From Sulfurovum sp. UBA4779 (GTDB lineage Bacteria; Campylobacterota; Campylobacteria; Campylobacterales; Sulfurovaceae), in contig DHHF01000006.1 in the NCBI GenBank assembly GCA_002403155.1, forward strand, positions 124,001-188,000: a DNA stretch of 64,000 nt. The letters are read 5' to 3'. A program made the position numbers and the translations under genes. Numbering within the stretch: the first letter of the stretch is position 1; each line of letters begins with the position of its first letter. Shown here piece by piece: positions 33,136 through 40,577 of this stretch. Below the pieces are notes generated by a model, which ran no database searches, was not told the origin of the DNA, and saw nothing but the letters and a program-made list of their open reading frames with translations.

Positions 33136-34545
33136 CTAATACTGCTCTAATTTGCCGATCCCGTCTATCAGATCCGTAGACACCATGGCATAGCTTGCCC
33201 CTGTATATTTTCCCGCTGCAAGTACAAGCGCCAAAGAGCCTTGCAGAGCGGCATCCAAAGCAGTATAACCTTGCGCAAGCAGTGATACGATAAGCCCGCT
33301 GAGAACATCTCCGCTGCCTCCCTTGCTCAATTTGGAACAGCCAAGAGGATTGATATAAAGCTGTTCTTCTTGTGCGATAAGCGTATTGGCGCCTTTAAGC
33401 AAGAGTGTTACATGGGGATATCTGGCGTTAAAACGGCGTACAATTTCAAAGCGTTTGGCTTGAACCTCAGCAACGCTAAGCTGCTCCCCCGTTAGTATCT
33501 TCCATAATGAAACAAACTCTTTAGGATGGGGCGTTACAACGATTTGACGGTCTTTTTGTTCCAAAATAGCAAGCAATTTGGGAACATACATCGCATCCGC
33601 ATCCAAAACAACAGGCAAATGGCTGTTGACAACATGCTGCATCAAAAACTCATCTTCAAAATAGCTGCCAAGCCCCATCCCGATCCCCATAGCCGAGGCA
33701 TTTGAAGGAACCATGCTGGCAGCCATAAGATAAGGAGGATGTACGATAGGCTCATGGATTACCAATGTTGTCAAGCCGGCTCCGTAACGGGCCGCGGCCA
33801 TTGCCGCAATGACTCCCGCCCCTTCTTTCTCTCCGCAAAAAAGCACCGCATGTCCAAAGTTGCCTTTATGGGCGGATAAGATTTTTCTGCTTGGCACCCT
33901 CAGATCGCTTGATTCAAGCACAAAGGTTCGGCTTTGATCTTCATAGATCAAATGGCTTACACCCAAATCAATTTTTTCTATCTTGCCGACACTGTCCTTG
34001 CCTTCATCCAGATACAAAGATTCCTTATGCGCTCCCATCGTCAACGTGACATCCGCCTCAAAAGCACAAGGCATCAGCCGTCCGTCTCCTGCAATGCCGC
34101 TAGGGATATCGCAGGCAATTTTATATCCCTTGAAACTATTGAGCTTATGAATGATGTGTTCTGCCTTTTCGTCCAGCTTTCGATTGAGTCCTGCACCAAA
34201 AAGCGCATCGACGATTACGTCTGCATCCTTTGGTTCATCAACACTTCTTATCCCCACACGTTCGGCTCTCTCCCTCTGCAAAAGTGCCATTTTGGACTTC
34301 AACTCAAAAGGAAGATACAGCATGACTTGATAATCGCCATACAGCAAACGCGCCAGTGCAATGCCGTCTGCCCCGTTATTTCCTGCTCCTGCAACGATCA
34401 AGACAGAAGCCCCTCGCGCAAAACGGCTGCGAATATACTGCGCCATCCCGCCGGCAGCATGCTCCATCAAAATATCTTCGCTTAATCCGTATATCTCATA
34501 GCATTTTTTATCCATCTCATCACAGTTTTGGTACACTTTTTGCAT
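33136..34545 (-). CDS. nnr: Bifunctional NAD(P)H-hydrate epimerase/dehydratase
   Basis: A 469-aa fusion repairing hydrated NADH and NADPH. The N-terminal YjeF-type epimerase shows VLIVAGAGNNGADGIALARL and ADVIVDALFGAGLNR; the C-terminal kinase-fold dehydratase shows HKGNFGHAVLFCG, VVTPHPKEFVSL, and GCSKLSKGGSGDVLSGLIVS. Both halves are complete. It opens the nnr-purN-thiG set and is divergent from rpsU, sharing about 150 bp of spacer. Confidence 0.93.
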   Translation of the reverse strand: MQKVYQNCDEMDKKCYEIYGLSEDILMEHAAGGMAQYIRSRFARGASVLIVAGAGNNGADGIALARLLYGDYQVMLYLPFELKSKMALLQRERAERVGIRSVDEPKDADVIVDALFGAGLNRKLDEKAEHIIHKLNSFKGYKIACDIPSGIAGDGRLMPCAFEADVTLTMGAHKESLYLDEGKDSVGKIEKIDLGVSHLIYEDQSRTFVLESSDLRVPSRKILSAHKGNFGHAVLFCGEKEGAGVIAAMAAARYGAGLTTLVIHEPIVHPPYLMAASMVPSNASAMGIGMGLGSYFEDEFLMQHVVNSHLPVVLDADAMYVPKLLAILEQKDRQIVVTPHPKEFVSLWKILTGEQLSVAEVQAKRFEIVRRFNARYPHVTLLLKGANTLIAQEEQLYINPLGCSKLSKGGSGDVLSGLIVSLLAQGYTALDAALQGSLALVLAAGKYTGASYAMVSTDLIDGIGKLEQY

Positions 34546-34596
34546 TGCTACTCCTTGCTGCCTTGTTTATTTTATCATAAATTAAACCTATCTTGC

Positions 34597-34602
34597 TATA
34601 AT
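34597..34602 (+). promoter_or_regulatory. Consensus -10 box of rpsU
   Basis: TATAAT in CTTGCTATAATTGCGC, about 95 bp before the rpsU ATG, with the extended TTGC ahead. The leader contains a short hairpin (tctttg/caaaga, near 34652-34669) before the ribosome site. Confidence 0.65.
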
Positions 34603-34695
34603 TGCGCACTTTGTTCTATCTCTTTAGAAACTGAGAGGATAATCTCTTCTTTGTTTTGTCAAAGAGAAATCCATAACAGAAAGGGGGTGCCATTT

Positions 34696-34908
34696 ATGCC
34701 AGGAATCCATCTTAGTTCACGCGATTCTTTTGATGATGCTTACAGAAAGTTCAAAAGACAATGCGACAGAAACCTTATCGTTACAGAAGCAAGAGCAAGA
34801 CAATACTACGAAACAGCGACTGAAAAGAAAAAGAAAGAGAAAATTGCTACACGCAAAAAAATCCTTAAAAAACTTTTTATGCTCAGAAGATTTGAATCTA
34901 GACTGTAA
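34696..34908 (+). CDS. rpsU: 30S ribosomal protein S21
   Basis: A 70-aa basic protein, MPGIHLSSRDSFDDAYRKFK with the tail KKILKKLFMLRRFESRL. This is S21, which helps mRNA base-pair at the anti-Shine-Dalgarno region. The ATG at 34696 has AAAGGGGGTGCC in front; the open frame starts further upstream, but those codons belong to the leader. Single gene with its own promoter and a hairpin after it. Confidence 0.95.
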   Translation: MPGIHLSSRDSFDDAYRKFKRQCDRNLIVTEARARQYYETATEKKKKEKIATRKKILKKLFMLRRFESRL

Positions 34909-34916
34909 CAAAAGAC

Positions 34917-34940
34917 GGCAGACGGAATTTTTCGTTTGCC
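34917..34940 (+). terminator. Candidate rpsU terminator
   Basis: ggcagacg/cgtttgcc with one G-T pair and an eight-base loop (GAATTTTT), 8 bp after the rpsU stop. No long T run follows, but the next 60 bp are T-rich. Confidence 0.5.
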
Positions 34941-35042
34941 CGCTTGCAATTCAAGCTTTATTTAAAAACTCTTTCCTTTCTTCAACACGTAAACATCTTT
35001 TTAAAAATATTTTAACTCATTAGAGATTATTTAACTTTTTGC

Positions 35043-35048
35043 TAGAAT
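35043..35048 (+). promoter_or_regulatory. Candidate -10 box of purT
   Basis: TAGAAT in TTTTTGCTAGAATCC, 52 bp before the purT ATG. The TTGC extension is the same as at rpsU. The ribosome site is AAAAAGGTTTTTC. Confidence 0.5.
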
Positions 35049-35100
35049 CCTATCATTAAAATTATCGTTCTTTGCGGACGAATATTCAAAAAGGTTTTTC

Positions 35101-36264
35101 ATGACATTCACATCCCCGTTACAAAATAATGCTATTAAGATCATGCTTTTAGGAAGCGGTGAACTTGGAAAAGAGGTTGCCATCGAGGCACAAAGATTGG
35201 GCGTAGAGGTCATCGCCGTTGACAAATATGAAAATGCGCCTGCACACCTGGTAGCCAACCGCGCTTATGTGATCAACATGCAAGACAAACAAGCTGTGCT
35301 TTCGCTGATAGAAAAAGAACAGCCTACCTACATCCTTCCCGAAGTAGAAGCGATCAGCATCGATGCGCTTTTTGAAGCAGAAAAAAGAGGATTTCACGTC
35401 ATCCCTAATGCAGAAGCAGTCAACAAAACCATGAACCGTAAAAATATCCGTGTATTTGCAGCAGAGACTTTAAAACTTAAAACCAGCAACTATGCGTTTG
35501 TCACAACTCTTGAAACACTAAAAGAAGCTGCTGCTGCGATGGGGTTCCCCTGCGTCATCAAGCCGGTCATGAGCAGCTCCGGACACGGACAAAGTATCGC
35601 TAAAATGCCTGAAGATATCGAAAAATCGTGGGAGATAGCCAAAGAGGCCAGAGGCGATGCAAGCGAACTGATCGTTGAAGAGTTCATTCAATTTGACTAC
35701 GAAATCACTCTGCTCACCGTGCGCAATGAAACAGGCACAAGCTTTTGCGAGCCTATCGGGCATGTTCAGCAAAACGGCGACTTTATCCTCTCGTGGCAGC
35801 CGATCAACATGAGCAGCGCTGCATTGCAAAAAGCAAAAGAGATCGCCAAAGCGGTCACAGACGGCCTTGGCGGCCGGGGCATTTTTGGCGTGGAGTTTTT
35901 TGTCAAGGGGGATGAAGTCTACTTCTCCGAACTCTCTCCAAGGCCTCATGATACTGGGATGGTTACGCTTATCACCCAAAGCCAAAGCGAATTTGCCTTG
36001 CATGTAAGAGCCGTACTTGGCTTGCCTCTTGATTTTACTTTTTACGGCCCCGGAGCATGCGGAGCCTATAAAGCAAAAAACGAAAGCCATACCCCCATAC
36101 TTGAGATCCCGGATGATGCTTTTGGCAAGAACAGTTATGTCAGGGTATTTGGAAAACCGCAATCACACATAGGCCGCCGTATGGCAGTTTCTCTTGTGCT
36201 GGATGAAATACAAAACGCCAAACGCAAAGCCATAGAAATCGTAGAGAAGATAACCGATCGCTAA
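35101..36264 (+). CDS. purT: Formate-dependent phosphoribosylglycinamide formyltransferase 2
   Basis: A 387-aa ATP-grasp enzyme making formyl-GAR from formate and ATP. Visible: IMLLGSGELGKEVAIEAQRL, VIAVDKYENAPAHLVANRAY, GFPCVIKPVMSSSGHGQS (ATP loop), EEFIQFDYEITLLTVR, GVEFFVKGDEVYFSELSPRP, HDTGMVTL. Length is normal. It allows purine formylation directly from formate, useful in autotrophs and anaerobes. A hydroxyacid dehydrogenase follows 39 bp later, on the same strand. Confidence 0.95.
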   Translation: MTFTSPLQNNAIKIMLLGSGELGKEVAIEAQRLGVEVIAVDKYENAPAHLVANRAYVINMQDKQAVLSLIEKEQPTYILPEVEAISIDALFEAEKRGFHVIPNAEAVNKTMNRKNIRVFAAETLKLKTSNYAFVTTLETLKEAAAAMGFPCVIKPVMSSSGHGQSIAKMPEDIEKSWEIAKEARGDASELIVEEFIQFDYEITLLTVRNETGTSFCEPIGHVQQNGDFILSWQPINMSSAALQKAKEIAKAVTDGLGGRGIFGVEFFVKGDEVYFSELSPRPHDTGMVTLITQSQSEFALHVRAVLGLPLDFTFYGPGACGAYKAKNESHTPILEIPDDAFGKNSYVRVFGKPQSHIGRRMAVSLVLDEIQNAKRKAIEIVEKITDR

Positions 36265-36303
36265 ACGTGCTTGCTGTTCACATCTGCCAAAGGAAAATAC
36301 TTT

Positions 36304-37245
36304 ATGTCAAAAATCGTTATTCTTGATGCAAAAACTTTAGGAGAGGACCTTGATCTCTCTTTGCTTGAAAAATTCGGAGAAGTTGTACGCTATGAAACGA
36401 CTGACGCTTCGGATACTTTACAACGCATTGAAGATGCCGGCATTGTTATCACCAACAAAGTGGTCATCACCAAAGAGATGATGGAGAAAACACCACGGCT
36501 TAAGCTGATCTGCATCGCTGCAACGGGCACAAACAACGTCGATCTGGCTGCAGCAAGATCCATAGACATAGCAGTAAAAAATGTTGCGGGCTACTCCACG
36601 GCAAGCGTAGTGCAGCATACCTTTGCAATGGCGCTTTATCTTTTGGAAAAAATGGCCTATTACGACCATGCCGTTAAAAGCGGAACTTGGAGCGCTTCAG
36701 GGCTTTTTACCGATGTCAGCAAACCTTTCTATGAAATGAAAGGAAAACAGTGGGGGATTATCGGACTGGGAGCTATCGGCAAAGAGGTTGCAAAAGTGGC
36801 AGCAGCTTTTGGTGCGAACATAACCTACTATTCTACTTCCGGACAAAATATACAAAACGAATATCCTCACCAAACTCTTAAAGCACTGCTTAGCAGTTGC
36901 GATATTGTTTCTATCCATGCTCCGCTCAATGAGCAAACGAAAAACCTCATCAATGCAGACAACCTTAAACTGTTAAAAGAAGGGGCTATTTTGCTTAATC
37001 TGGGGCGGGGAGGAATCATCAATGAAGCGGATTTGGCAAATGAGCTTGATCGGCGCAAAATCTATGCCGGATTGGATGTGGTCGCCAAAGAGCCCATAGA
37101 AACAACCAATCCCCTGATGCATCTTAAAGCCTCCGACAGGCTGCTGATTACGCCCCATATCGCATGGACCAGCAAAGAAGCGAGGATTAAGCTTTTGGAA
37201 GGCATAGTGCAGAATATCGAATCTTTCTTACAAGATATCAAATAG
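36304..37245 (+). CDS. D-2-hydroxyacid dehydrogenase (glycerate dehydrogenase-like)
   Basis: A 313-aa NAD-dependent enzyme. Catalytic residues of the family can be placed: arginine in GRGGIINEADL, glutamate in VAKEPIE, histidine in ITPHIAWTS. The Rossmann loop is GIIGLGAIGKEVAKVAAAFG, and ICIAATGTNNVDLAAARS carries the substrate loop. It is close to glycerate/hydroxypyruvate reductases or D-lactate dehydrogenases; the substrate is not decided. I use ATG 36304, preceded by AAAGGAAAATAC; the frame is open to 36271. Confidence 0.87.
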   Translation: MSKIVILDAKTLGEDLDLSLLEKFGEVVRYETTDASDTLQRIEDAGIVITNKVVITKEMMEKTPRLKLICIAATGTNNVDLAAARSIDIAVKNVAGYSTASVVQHTFAMALYLLEKMAYYDHAVKSGTWSASGLFTDVSKPFYEMKGKQWGIIGLGAIGKEVAKVAAAFGANITYYSTSGQNIQNEYPHQTLKALLSSCDIVSIHAPLNEQTKNLINADNLKLLKEGAILLNLGRGGIINEADLANELDRRKIYAGLDVVAKEPIETTNPLMHLKASDRLLITPHIAWTSKEARIKLLEGIVQNIESFLQDIK

Positions 37246-37420
37246 AGCTTATCAACCCCACGGCCTTCTCGTTCCCTCCCTCCTGAGCGGGAATGCACGC
37301 CAAATGCTCTGTGACAAAAACCGACATAAAGGAATTTGATGACAACGTTTTACCATCAAATAAAAGTATTGCTTGGCAATACATACATACACACTTCGCT
37401 TTTCATTCCTCACTCCTCAC

Positions 37421-37442
37421 TTGGACTCCAAAAGGAGTTCAA
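37421..37442 (+). promoter_or_regulatory. Hairpin masking the ribosome site of the FrdA-like gene
   Basis: ttggactcc, loop aaaa, ggagttcaa: nine pairs (one G-T) directly followed by the ATG at 37443. The Shine-Dalgarno AAGGAG lies in the loop and 3' arm, so it is paired in the folded mRNA. Two further hairpins are upstream (tttgatg/catcaaa at 37335-37360; gtattgc/gcaatac at 37366-37382). The 197-bp leader has no gene. Confidence 0.45.
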
Positions 37443-39047
37443 ATGGTAGATGTACTCATTATCGGCAGCGGGGGCGCGGGTCTGAGTGCCGCATTGGCAG
37501 CCAAGCAGGCGGGAGCGTCAGTGGTTGTTGCAGGCAAATCCTATCCGACCAACTCGCAAACCTCGATGGCGCAAGGCGGCATTAATGCCGCCTTGGGAAA
37601 CGCAACTTGCGATGATATCGCTTTGCATATCGCCGATACTCTCAAATCCGGGCACGGCCTTGGCAGTGAAGTGATGGTTGAACGCATGTGCAATGATGCG
37701 CTCCGGACCATTGCATGGCTTGATTCCATCGGCGTACCCTTTTCACGCCTTGACAATAACAAAACCGGCACAAAAAGCATCGCACAGCGTCAAATGGGCG
37801 GCGCACGCGCCAAACGGGCCTGCTATGCACAGGACTATACCGGGCTGAAAATCCTGCATACCCTCTATGATACCTCCCTCAAAGAAGAAATAGACTTTTT
37901 GGATGAATACTACCTGCTAAACCTCGTCACCAAAGAGGGCATGGTCAAAGGGGCAACGTTCTTACAGATGCGCACCGGAGAAGTAATACAAATCGATGCC
38001 AAATCGGTCATCATCGCTACGGGCGGATACGGCTCGATCTATCATGGATTTACAACCAATGCCTACGGTGCTACCGGGGATGGTATCGCTGCGGCATTGC
38101 GTGCCGGAGGTTCGATCTCGGATATGGAGTTTATCCAATTTCATCCCACTGCGCTCAAACACTCAGGCATTCTCATTTCAGAAAGTGCCAGAGGCGAAGG
38201 CGGCTATCTGGTTAACAGTGACGGTGAACGCTTCATCGATGAGCTCAAACCCAGAGATGAAGTCGCACGGGCTATTTTCATACAGCTGCAAGAAGGCAAA
38301 GAGGTCTTTTTGGACGTAAGACATCTGGGCACGGAAAAACTGATGGAGCTGCTGCCTCAGGAAATGGCGTTATGCAAGCTGCATGAACAAGTAGACCCTG
38401 CAACAGAGCTTATCCCTATCAAACCGGTTGCGCATTATACAATGGGCGGGATCGATGTCGATACTGCACTGGAAGTAAACGGGATCAAAGGATGCTTTGC
38501 CGTCGGCGAATGCTCCAATGCTAAAGTGCACGGTGCCAACCGTTTAGGCGGAAACTCATTGCTTGAGATCACCGCTTTTGGCAAATTTGCCGGAGAAAAT
38601 GCAGCCAAATACGCTCTTAATGCCGACTCCAAAACCGCACAGACAGCCCAACTTGAAAAAGACAAGCGTTTTATCCAAGGGATCTATGAAAGAGAAAATG
38701 TGCTTAATTTTTATACTTACAGGGAAGAACTTGGCAGACGTTTTTATCAGGATGTAGGCATTATCCGCCATAATGCTTCCCTGAGCCGAATACTTGATGC
38801 GGCCGTTGCGATGCAAACAGCGCTGTGCAAAATGGGGATCGAAGACAAAAGCCGTACTCACAATACCAATCTTACCGATTTTTTAGAATTTTCCAACGCG
38901 TTATTGCTTGCTCCTGCCATCATCTCTTCAGCGATAGCCAGGGATGAGAGCAGAGGGGCCCACTTCAAAGAGGGGTTTGAGGCCGAAAATGATGAAAAAT
39001 TCAAAAAGCACATTGTCATCCAGTGGAATAAGGAGGCGACAGTATGA
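37443..39047 (+). CDS. Fumarate reductase/succinate dehydrogenase-type flavoprotein subunit
   Basis: A 534-aa FAD protein. N-terminal VDVLIIGSGGAGLSAALAAK, then TSMAQGGINAALGN, the covalent or bound FAD region, QFHPTALKHSGILISESARG, the substrate-site histidine and arginines, then RVARAIF-like REDE pattern (KPRDEVARAIFIQLQ), HYTMGGIDVDT and CFAVGECSNAKVHGANRLGG. The protein is shorter than classical FrdA (about 650 aa) and has no Tat signal, so it works in the cytoplasm. It may also resemble L-aspartate oxidase, but the following iron-sulfur subunit argues for FrdA/SdhA. It overlaps that gene by 4 bp (ATGA). Start chosen for AAAAGGAG at 37430. Confidence 0.86.
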   Translation: MVDVLIIGSGGAGLSAALAAKQAGASVVVAGKSYPTNSQTSMAQGGINAALGNATCDDIALHIADTLKSGHGLGSEVMVERMCNDALRTIAWLDSIGVPFSRLDNNKTGTKSIAQRQMGGARAKRACYAQDYTGLKILHTLYDTSLKEEIDFLDEYYLLNLVTKEGMVKGATFLQMRTGEVIQIDAKSVIIATGGYGSIYHGFTTNAYGATGDGIAAALRAGGSISDMEFIQFHPTALKHSGILISESARGEGGYLVNSDGERFIDELKPRDEVARAIFIQLQEGKEVFLDVRHLGTEKLMELLPQEMALCKLHEQVDPATELIPIKPVAHYTMGGIDVDTALEVNGIKGCFAVGECSNAKVHGANRLGGNSLLEITAFGKFAGENAAKYALNADSKTAQTAQLEKDKRFIQGIYERENVLNFYTYREELGRRFYQDVGIIRHNASLSRILDAAVAMQTALCKMGIEDKSRTHNTNLTDFLEFSNALLLAPAIISSAIARDESRGAHFKEGFEAENDEKFKKHIVIQWNKEATV

Positions 39048-39772
39048 AGATAAAGATTTTACGCAGCAAAACCAATACGCATCAAGAGTATGTGCTTCCT
39101 GACCGAGAGATCACACTCCTTAAAGCCCTCGAACTCATCAAAAGTTCTGTCGATGCCACGCTGACATACTCAGCCGGATGCCGCTCATCCGTTTGCGGAG
39201 CGTGTGCCGTGCGCGTCAACGGAAGATCACAGCTCTCATGCAGCTATAAGGCCAAAGACGGGGATATCATCGAACCGCTGCAGCATCACCCTATCTTGCG
39301 CGATCTCAAAATAGACAAACATAAAGCCAAAGAGACCCTCAAGCGATCCCAAGCTTGGCTGCACGACACCAAAGAGGCTTCACTCTCACCTCAGGACGAA
39401 AAAAAAACCGAAAAACAGACAGACTGCATTTTATGCGACAGCTGCTATTCGGCATGCCCTGTTTTAGCAGTCAATCCTGATTTCTTAGGCCCTTTTGCCC
39501 TCACACGGGCTTACCGCTACAGCACGGACAAACGCGAAAACGATACCAAAACGATCATCGATCATATTCAGGCAGAGGGGATATGGGACTGCACGCTATG
39601 CGGAGAATGTACGGCTGCCTGCCCCAAAGGGATCGATCCGAAAATGGATATCATGATGCTAAGAAGCGCTTCGGTCCAGCAAGGATACACAGATCCCTCA
39701 TTTGCTCTTCAAAGTTTTGGCACACCGGATTTTGGGGGAGGGTTTGGATTTGATCCCAATGCGGGGTTCTAG
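39044..39772 (+). CDS. Fumarate reductase/succinate dehydrogenase-type iron-sulfur subunit
   Basis: A 242-aa protein with three cluster regions: [2Fe-2S] AGCRSSVCGACAVRVNG with a further cysteine in QLSCSYK, then CILCDSCYSACPVL and CTLCGECTAACPKGIDP for the [4Fe-4S] and [3Fe-4S] clusters. It passes electrons between the flavoprotein and a quinone- or carrier-reactive partner. Translation is coupled to the flavoprotein. No membrane anchor (SdhC/D, FrdC or the CCG-containing SdhE/MfrE type) follows; the next gene is on the other strand. The C-terminal tail is glycine and phenylalanine rich (FGGGFGFDPNAGF), unusual for the family. Confidence 0.9.
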   Translation: MKIKILRSKTNTHQEYVLPDREITLLKALELIKSSVDATLTYSAGCRSSVCGACAVRVNGRSQLSCSYKAKDGDIIEPLQHHPILRDLKIDKHKAKETLKRSQAWLHDTKEASLSPQDEKKTEKQTDCILCDSCYSACPVLAVNPDFLGPFALTRAYRYSTDKRENDTKTIIDHIQAEGIWDCTLCGECTAACPKGIDPKMDIMMLRSASVQQGYTDPSFALQSFGTPDFGGGFGFDPNAGF

Positions 39773-39825
39773 ATACAGTGCTTGTTTATATTTTATATGC
39801 TTTTTGTATATACCGGTTCGATGCA

Positions 39826-40449
39826 TTAATTTTTGTTTGAAAACGCCTCAAAAAACATCCCGATCACAGCGCCTATCATAAACAAATGCCCGGCCGCTTT
39901 TGTAAGGCCTGAAATCAACCCTTCATAATCAAGCACCCCTAACGTGCTGAAGATATAGTGAAAGTCGTGCATCGCATCCACCCCCAGAAATGACTTATTT
40001 GCAAAGAGAATGGCTCCCTCATGCGCGGTAGACATATACCATGCCGTGTGGTCTACCGAGATGCCCAATATAAACAGCCCGGCCCAAAAAGCCATAATGT
40101 TGCCCTGTTTTTTGTAGTAGTATGCAATCCATAGAGGGAAAAGCCATTGAAACAGCGTCCCCATCCCCACCATCACAAATTGCGGACACGGCAGGATATA
40201 GCATATTCCATGCCCGCTCTCATGGATGATCCCCAAACTCTGCACGATGACAAAGTGGTAGATGGAAAAAAGATATTCTGTCACACTTGCGGTCTGATGC
40301 GGTACGCTCTCGTAGGGTTTGTAATTGAAATACAATAGAAAAAAAAGGATGAAAAATACCAAAACCGCTTTTTTGGCATTGGCAGCAGGCTGATGCCATT
40401 GCTCGGACTTCTTTTTGTGAAAGGGATAAGAAAAATTTGGCTTTTTCAT
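39826..40449 (-). CDS. Multi-spanning membrane protein with a HESGH motif (M50-like)
   Basis: A 207-aa protein of about five helices. Within the second or third helix is IIHESGHGICYILP, an HExxH zinc motif buried in hydrophobic sequence, as in site-2 proteases (M50). A polar loop with VDAMHDFHYIF holds an aspartate and histidines that could supply more ligands; a classical NxxPxxDG motif is not seen. Helices include AVLVFFILFFLLYF, FVMVGMGTLFQWLFPLWIAY and LFMIGAVIGMFFEAF. I use ATG 40449 with AGAGG eight bases ahead; the open frame to 40761 covers leuC antisense and is not coding. It converges with the iron-sulfur gene. Function unknown. Confidence 0.62.
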   Translation of the reverse strand: MKKPNFSYPFHKKKSEQWHQPAANAKKAVLVFFILFFLLYFNYKPYESVPHQTASVTEYLFSIYHFVIVQSLGIIHESGHGICYILPCPQFVMVGMGTLFQWLFPLWIAYYYKKQGNIMAFWAGLFILGISVDHTAWYMSTAHEGAILFANKSFLGVDAMHDFHYIFSTLGVLDYEGLISGLTKAAGHLFMIGAVIGMFFEAFSNKN

Positions 40450-40547
40450 AATCATAGCCTCTTTTTGCAGGTTTGGCGCTGCCAAACCTGCTGCTTCACC
40501 GACATTCCGTACTCCGATCCGTAATCTCTTCTGTATGGTATGATGAG

Positions 40548-40568
40548 ATCCTGAACCAAGTTCAGGAT
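40548..40568. repeat. Short palindromic intergenic element
   Basis: atcctgaac caa gttcaggat followed by GACAAAAAA, downstream of leuC. The form TCATCCTGAACnnGTTCAGGATC is a familiar dispersed palindrome in many bacterial genomes, where it is often mistranslated as HPELGSGSH. Only one copy of this exact type lies in the window. It could also end leuC transcription, but there is no T run in the right direction. Confidence 0.5.
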
Positions 40569-40577
40569 GACAAAAAA

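Noticed and set aside
35518..36162. Minus-strand open frame of 214 codons opposite purT
   Set aside because: Antisense of purT with no domain pattern or ribosome site.
37293..37442. 50-codon N-terminal extension of the FrdA-like protein
   Set aside because: Family members begin with the FAD dinucleotide fold; ATG 37443 has a strong ribosome site and the extension covers leader hairpins.
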